64,000 nucleotides of DNA from Bagarius yarrelli (taxonomy: Eukaryota; Chordata; Actinopteri; Siluriformes; Sisoridae). The stretch's first letter is position 1, and the number at the start of each line of letters is the position of its first letter. Both the position numbers and the translations under genes were made by a program. Of the stretch, positions 58,775 through 64,000 are shown in pieces. The stretch lies in the NCBI GenBank assembly GCA_005784505.1, contig VCAZ01000360.1, positions 80,001 to 144,000 of the forward strand, given 5' to 3'. The notes under the pieces were generated by a model that saw nothing but the letters and a program-made list of their open reading frames with translations, was not told the DNA's origin and did not search any database.

Positions 58775-58826
<52 letters not shown>
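58631..58826. repeat. Inverted (GT)n / (CA)n pair
   Basis: GT run 58634-58687 and CA run 58778-58825 are complementary and 90 bp apart, able in principle to pair as a hairpin. Confidence 0.9.
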
Positions 58827-58827
<1 letters not shown>

Positions 58828-59248
58828 CTGCCACTTACACAACAGAAGCTGGTGATTAGAAAGGTCATGTGATTATTTCCCCTCTAAAAGGATCAGTACG
58901 TCACAGGATTTTTTAATTAATTTACATTTATTAATTTATTAAAAATTAAACATTTTGTCTTTATTGTTATTTATTTCCTAAACACATTAATTTACATAAA
59001 AAATGTTAAATCAATTATTAATTTCTGTATCTTTTTCCCCTAAACGATGAACTTCCTGCATTATTATTTTCTCAGTCACACTGTGAGTGGTGTGTGTTCT
59101 CGGGTTCTGCGGTGGAACCTGCGGTTCTCCCGTGTGCTCAGCTGGTAGTCACATACCACCAGGTGTGGAGTGTGAAAGGGATGTACTGGAGGAGGAGAAA
59201 GAAAAGAAACCTCGAATCTGTGCAGTTCCTGTGTTTTTAATGGATTTT

Positions 59249-59390
59249 GATGTGTGTGTGTGTGTGTGTGTGTGTGTCTTTGTTCACATTCTGTCTGCCA
59301 GCATACTTAAAACATTTTACCCTTATCACTCACACAAGCTTTTCCTGACTGTACATAATTAGCCTCGTTGTTGTATCTGTAAGATTGCAG

Positions 59391-59426
<36 letters not shown>

Positions 59427-59520
59427 GGGTAAAAAAAGGGGGTGATACCAGATAGACAGGCTGACACCTACTGAGTGCTCATTTCCCTCTCTGCCCTCGG
59501 GTGAAGTACACACCTGTCAG

Positions 59521-59559
<39 letters not shown>
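59249..59559. repeat. GT and CA microsatellites
   Basis: GT 59249-59278, GT 59393-59424 and CA 59523-59558. Confidence 0.9.
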
Positions 59560-59626
59560 GTGTTTTCTTTTGCTCAGGAGTCATTAGGAAGGGCAAGATT
59601 CTGCCTTGCATCATTACAGACCAGGT

Positions 59627-59640
59627 CTCTGTCTCTCTCA

Positions 59641-59681
<41 letters not shown>

Positions 59682-59780
59682 CCTCCCTTTCTCCTTCTGT
59701 CTGTCTTTCTCCCTCCCTTCCTCCCACACTCTCTCTCTCTCTCTCTCTCCCTCTTCCTCTCTCTCCCTCTCTTTCCTTTA
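59627..59780. repeat. CT-rich array
   Basis: Imperfect CT with CTTT/CCCT interruptions. Confidence 0.9.
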
Positions 59781-59905
59781 GGGGTTCTCTGAATCTGCGA
59801 GCGTTGTGAGCTTCACATCCAGATCCATCAGCCAAATTAAAGCTAATGAGTTGTCAGTAAAAGCCTTGGCCTGAGAAACACTGGTCTATTCTCTGTGCAC
59901 CACAA

Positions 59906-59907
<2 letters not shown>

Positions 59908-59946
<39 letters not shown>
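59908..59946. repeat. (CA)n microsatellite
   Basis: About 19 CA units. Confidence 0.92.
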
Positions 59947-59948
<2 letters not shown>

Positions 59949-59949
59949 A

Positions 59950-61630
59950 AACAGCACTGCAAAAAGTGTGTGTGAGTGACTTTAATATGTTTTAGGGCCA
60001 GACTGGAGAGAGACCTGAGCCCTGATTATTGTCCCTGCTCCTGTTTTCTTCCTTTCACTGAGCGCTAGTTAGAGTCAGCGAGCACTCGACATCATTAACG
60101 CTGCACTTCTACCCACACGGCCCGCCTTCGGCTTCCGACTCACGCCACACACACCTGATTCTGCAAAAAAATATAACAAAAATAACCCGGCTTCTGTTCA
60201 CGCTTTAAAAAACATATCAAGAACAAAATACAGGACAAGAAAAGACAGAGAGACTAAAAGCAGAAGAAGAAGATGTTATATGGGTTGTCCTCATGTCTTC
60301 CTTTCATGTGATTCCCTTTGTTTCTGTGTCTTGTTTTGGTAGTTCAGTCCTGTGATTGTGTTCAGGTGTGTCTTGTCTTTGTTAATGAGGTAATGTGTGT
60401 ATCTATAGCCCTCGTCCTTGCCTTGTGTTTTGTGGATCATTGTGTATAGTGTATTGTGGCCTCAGTGGAGTACCGTTACACCTTTATTCGTTTAATGAAG
60501 TGTTAGCGTAATGCTAACACCCGACTTGTTGTGGTTAAAATGCTTCTTCCTTTAACTTCATCTTCATCTTCATCACTCCGGCTGTGTCTTTGCTACCCGT
60601 CGAGTTTGGACGCAGCATCTGCCTGCTGGACCCCAGCTCGGAATTAATGCATGCTAATTCTGCTCGTTAGCGCTTGCCGGCTCTGCGCCCAGCTTCTGCT
60701 CTTCAGATTCGCTTTGATCCCAAGTTTCTTGCCAGGTTTTAAAGCTTTGATGCTCCTCAGGCACTTCACATTGTCTGTACATTCCTCCAGTGTCACCATT
60801 AATATTAACACAAAAGAGCACCAGGTCACGAAGCACGGCGGATAAAACACGGACAGTTTTTAGGACGTGAAGCCCAGCGGGTCGATTTAAGAAGCTGTTA
60901 AATCTCCGGTATGGCGTGACGAGAATAAAGAGCGAGAGATCTTAGGTTTTCTATAAAGTGAGGCTGAAATCACGGTTCTTTGTCATCTCTGAGCTCATTT
61001 CTGGGTCAATCGGAAAGTCACAGCACTGCGTGAGAAAACTGTAGGACACTCAAGCCTTCTTTGGTGCAGGGTTCTGCTTATGGAGGTGTTGTAGGAGTGG
61101 CCTTCAACTCCCTGGACCTAAAATCAGGATTTTAAATCGCCTGAAATAGAAAAGATTTGATTTTTGCTTTTGTACCTTCGTCCATCCATTTTATCACCTT
61201 TCTCTGAACTCCCGCCTATCACATGCTGCCATTGGTCGGTCATGTAAGCTTAATGTATGTCAATCATTACGCTTAGCACCACACCAAGAGACAGAGCGGC
61301 GGTGACAGTCGGAGACAAACACAAATCTAAACCCACACATGACTCAGAGAGAAAAGAGTCTGGGTTAGAATCCGGGACTGACCTCAAAACTGGCAGGACG
61401 AGTCAATAACAAATATAGGTGCTAAAAGAGAAATAGTGTTTTTACTGGAAGCTGAATTTTTCAATTATATTTTAATCTATTTCAGACAAAGTGCTGAAGA
61501 CGAAACCTACGACCTGTAAACCGTCTTCCCCTCATTGCGTTTTTTTGTATCATTTATTGCATTTTTGTACACAAACACAAGCAGTTTTGGGTGAAAAAAC
61601 TCTCAAACTGTACAAACCTGTGGCAAAAGT
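59950..61630. other. Downstream flank, 60.0-61.6 kb: no gene seen
   Basis: Unique sequence; includes the TCF-motif patch 60640-60755. No recognised gene. Confidence 0.5.
60640..60755. promoter_or_regulatory. Candidate regulatory patch with paired TCF motifs
   Basis: CTTTGATC at 60712-60719 and CTTTGATG at 60745-60752 both fit the TCF/LEF consensus, 33 bp apart. An octamer-like atgctaat lies at 60652-60659 within attaatgcatgctaattc. It is about 5 kb past the stop codon of a TCF gene. Function is inferred. Confidence 0.3.
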
Positions 61631-61636
61631 TGTTTT

Positions 61637-61721
61637 TATTCATTCATTCACTTATTCATTCATTTATTCAGTCATTCATTTATTTATTTATTCATTCTTT
61701 CATTTATTTATTTATTTATAT
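61637..61721. repeat. (ATTC)/(ATTT)n tetranucleotide array
   Basis: ATTC and ATTT units mixed. Confidence 0.9.
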
Positions 61722-61904
61722 GATATATTTGCTGTGTTTTGGTGGCATTAGTATAAAGAGTGTCGAACAGGTCATGTGATGTGACATAAATAATCCAACA
61801 TCACGTACAAAACCCACATTTAAATATATGCCTGTATTGAGATTCTGATATTTTTACCCCTCAACGTGTCAAAGATGTAAGATAACTGGTGGGTAACTGC
61901 GGCG

Positions 61905-61957
61905 GAAAGGGTAGTTCGGTGGTTCGGTGTTGGACTGCTGATTGGAGGAGCAGGAAA
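61905..61957 (+). mobile_element. SINE 5' fragment
   Basis: Only the head survives: gtagttcggtggttcggtgt and tggactgctgattgg; no core follows. Confidence 0.4.
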
Positions 61958-61959
61958 AA

Positions 61960-62635
61960 TATCTGAAAAGCTAAAAACTGCTTTTGTTTGTTTGTTTGTT
62001 TGTTATTTTATTGTTGAGAGACAAAAGTGGCTAGAAAGGATGTGTTACTTTAAATTATATGTTAAATTGACCTGGAACTCGGATGAAAGTATTTCCATCC
62101 TGCGTGATGACATCATCACTACTTTCCATTGGGTGATAGAAGCGAGCGGCGTTTCCTTATCTGTCCTCGTCCCCGTCCTCGTCCTCACATCCTCCCTCCT
62201 CCACATTACCCGATTGTTTCCTCAGCATCCTGTCAGTGTTTCTCTTTACTCCCTGTGATGTCAGGTAACTCGCGGCCCGTCCTGTCCGAGGAATCTCCTC
62301 TCCTCCTTACCACCGAATTTAGACTCCGTTTGACCTCCAGGAAGGAAACGTTCATGTGGTGGAGGACAGATCGTTCTATGGACTGAACCTCCAATGGTGT
62401 GATTAGGCCATGTTTAGTGCTCAGCAGATGGAGAACATCACCCACTCCAGTAACATCCATTCTAGTTTCTGACTCCTTATTCAAACACAGTATTTTCCTT
62501 TTAATTTCATCTTCACGTTATTGACCAATCAGACGTCAGTAAACAGGAACAAATCTTCAGTAACATAGAACCCGAGTAACAGTACTTTTTAAAGCTCCGC
62601 CTCCCAACAGTGTAGAACAGAAGGCAGAGCTATAC
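61960..62635. other. Downstream flank, 62.0-62.6 kb: no gene seen
   Basis: A (TTTG)n run near 61984-62003, then unique sequence. Confidence 0.5.
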
Positions 62636-62639
62636 AAGA

Positions 62640-62680
62640 TGTGGAGACGAGAGACAAGAAGAACAAGGAAAAAGAGAGAC

Positions 62681-62720
<40 letters not shown>

Positions 62721-62749
62721 GAGAGAGAGAAAGCAGAGAAAGAAAGAAA

Positions 62750-62805
<56 letters not shown>

Positions 62806-63285
62806 CGAAGGGGAGAGCGGGAGAGAAAGAGAGAGCGTGAGAGGGAGAGAGAGCCAAAAAGAGAGAGACAGTGAAAGAGAGAGAGAGATAGACAGAAATA
62901 GAGAGAGTAAAATAGAAAAAGAGAGAAAGAAAAGGAGAGAGAAGAGAGAGAGAGAGAGAAAAATAGAGAGAGCAGAGAGAGAGAGTCCAAAGAGAGAGAG
63001 AGAAGTGAAAAAAAGAGAGATAGAGATGAAAGCGAAAAGAAAGAGAGAGAGAGAAAAATAGAGAGAGCAAGAGAGAGAGAGAGAGAGAGAGAGAGTGAAA
63101 AGAGAGAAAGAAAAAGAGAGAGAAAAAAAATAGAGAGAGCAAGAGAGAGAGTGAGAGAGTGAAAAAGAGAGATAGAAAGCGAAAGAGAGAGAGCGCGAAG
63201 AGAGAGAAAGAGAGAGAGAGAGCGAAGAGAGAGAGAGAAAGAGAGAGAGGAGAGAGAGAGGAGAGAGAGAGAGCGAGAATGATGG
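62640..63285. repeat. 0.6-kb GA-rich polypurine array
   Basis: Imperfect GA with GAAA and GAGC variants. The 274-codon minus-strand open frame through it is an artefact of the pyrimidine-rich complement. Confidence 0.93.
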
Positions 63286-63780
63286 GATGTGATGTATGTC
63301 TCTATCTTGATGAATTGGAGCTACAGAAAGCGTTTGTGCTTCGACATTAAAATTAAAGAACACATCTGTTTCCTCAAACACTCCACATCATTAATGTGCC
63401 TGAGTCATTTAGTACTCAGGAGTTTTTTTCCTTGTGTGTGTGTGTGTGTGTGTTTTCTTACTCTGAAACAAAGCTCTAACAGTTGGCTGCCTGGCTGTGG
63501 TCTGGTGTCTTGCTTCACCGGCACTGGTGGCTGCGCTGCAGCTCCGAGTCTTTCGACAGCCATGAAACAGAGTTTTGTTGTGTTGTAAGAATTTTTTCCC
63601 TTAAAAAAAGATGAGTTACAGCTGCAGATGTGCAGAATCAGTGCAGCCTGACTGGATTCAGCTGGAATGAAAGTTTTGATAGTCCTCTATCGCCCCCTGC
63701 TGTCGGATCACAGCTGAGCTCAGGGGAAACCTGAAAAAGATTCCTGGGACATCCCGTATAAACGGCGTCCTGTAGACGAC
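63286..63780. other. Downstream flank, 63.3-63.8 kb: no gene seen
   Basis: Unique sequence with a short GT run (63434-63453). Confidence 0.5.
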
Positions 63781-63782
63781 AC

Positions 63783-64000
63783 CAAATATTAATTATAATA
63801 TTAATACTATAAATACTACTAATACGCTCAATTACTACTATTAGAACAACATCTACTGCTCCTTTAACTACTTACACTACATCTACAACTACTATTACAT
63901 TTTAAGTTACTCTTATTACTAATCCTTCACCACTAATCCTGTCCTATTGCCACTACATGTACTATTAATACTATTTTAACTAATACTACCAATAGTACTA
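63783..64000. repeat. Degenerate (ACT)/(ATT)n trinucleotide-like array
   Basis: Recurring tactactatta / ctactaat-type words to the window end. Confidence 0.65.

Noticed and set aside
62557..63381. 274-codon minus-strand open frame, Ser/Leu/Phe-rich
   Set aside because: Translation of the CT-rich complement of a GA array; repeat artefact.

Overview
This window is vertebrate nuclear DNA, most likely from a teleost fish. It is AT-leaning and packed with long CA/GT, GA/CT and TATC microsatellites. It carries many tRNA-derived SINE fragments with a teleost-type tail, and its one recognisable gene has teleost-like protein features. An otophysan or siluriform origin is a guess. There are no bacterial-type operons, CRISPR arrays or rRNA genes, and no functional tRNA that I can see.

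The only protein-coding gene I can support is a complete 12-exon TCF/LEF transcription factor gene on the + strand, from ATG 27109 to stop 55844. It is tcf7l1 (the Tcf3/headless type; the a or b paralogue is not resolved). All splice sites are GT-AG and all intron phases are mutually consistent. The product would be about 581 residues if the frame breaks described below are consensus errors. In order it has a beta-catenin-binding N terminus, a proline-rich middle with LVPQ and SxxSS repressor motifs, an HMG box, a basic nuclear localisation tail and two PLSL-type CtBP motifs at the C terminus. Exons 1-4 and 8-12 read cleanly. Exons 5-7 carry five small indels within about 530 bp, and the first puts a stop codon in exon 5. 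This is the sharpest anomaly in the window. It is either a local assembly or polishing failure or a real lesion.

Layout. 1-26.2 kb is gene-free upstream sequence dominated by tandem arrays: a 1.3-kb polypurine belt, a 1.5-kb minisatellite of 16-bp units, a 0.4-kb TATC array and a GACA array. It also has a G-depleted C-rich tract, a small inverted-repeat transposon and SINE fragments. 26.2-27.1 kb is a CpG-rich presumptive promoter and leader with a short upstream ORF. 27.1-28.1 kb holds exons 1-3. 28.1-46.3 kb is an 18-kb intron 3 with several low-repeat islands that look like conserved noncoding elements, one with a perfect RFX X-box. 46.3-55.8 kb holds exons 4-12. 55.8-64 kb is the 3' UTR and a downstream flank with more SINEs, microsatellites and a candidate regulatory patch containing paired TCF motifs.

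Most long open frames elsewhere lie in purine-only, pyrimidine-only or dinucleotide repeats, where stop codons cannot occur. I do not regard them as genes. Enhancer-type calls are inferred from sequence texture and motifs only; no alignment was available.
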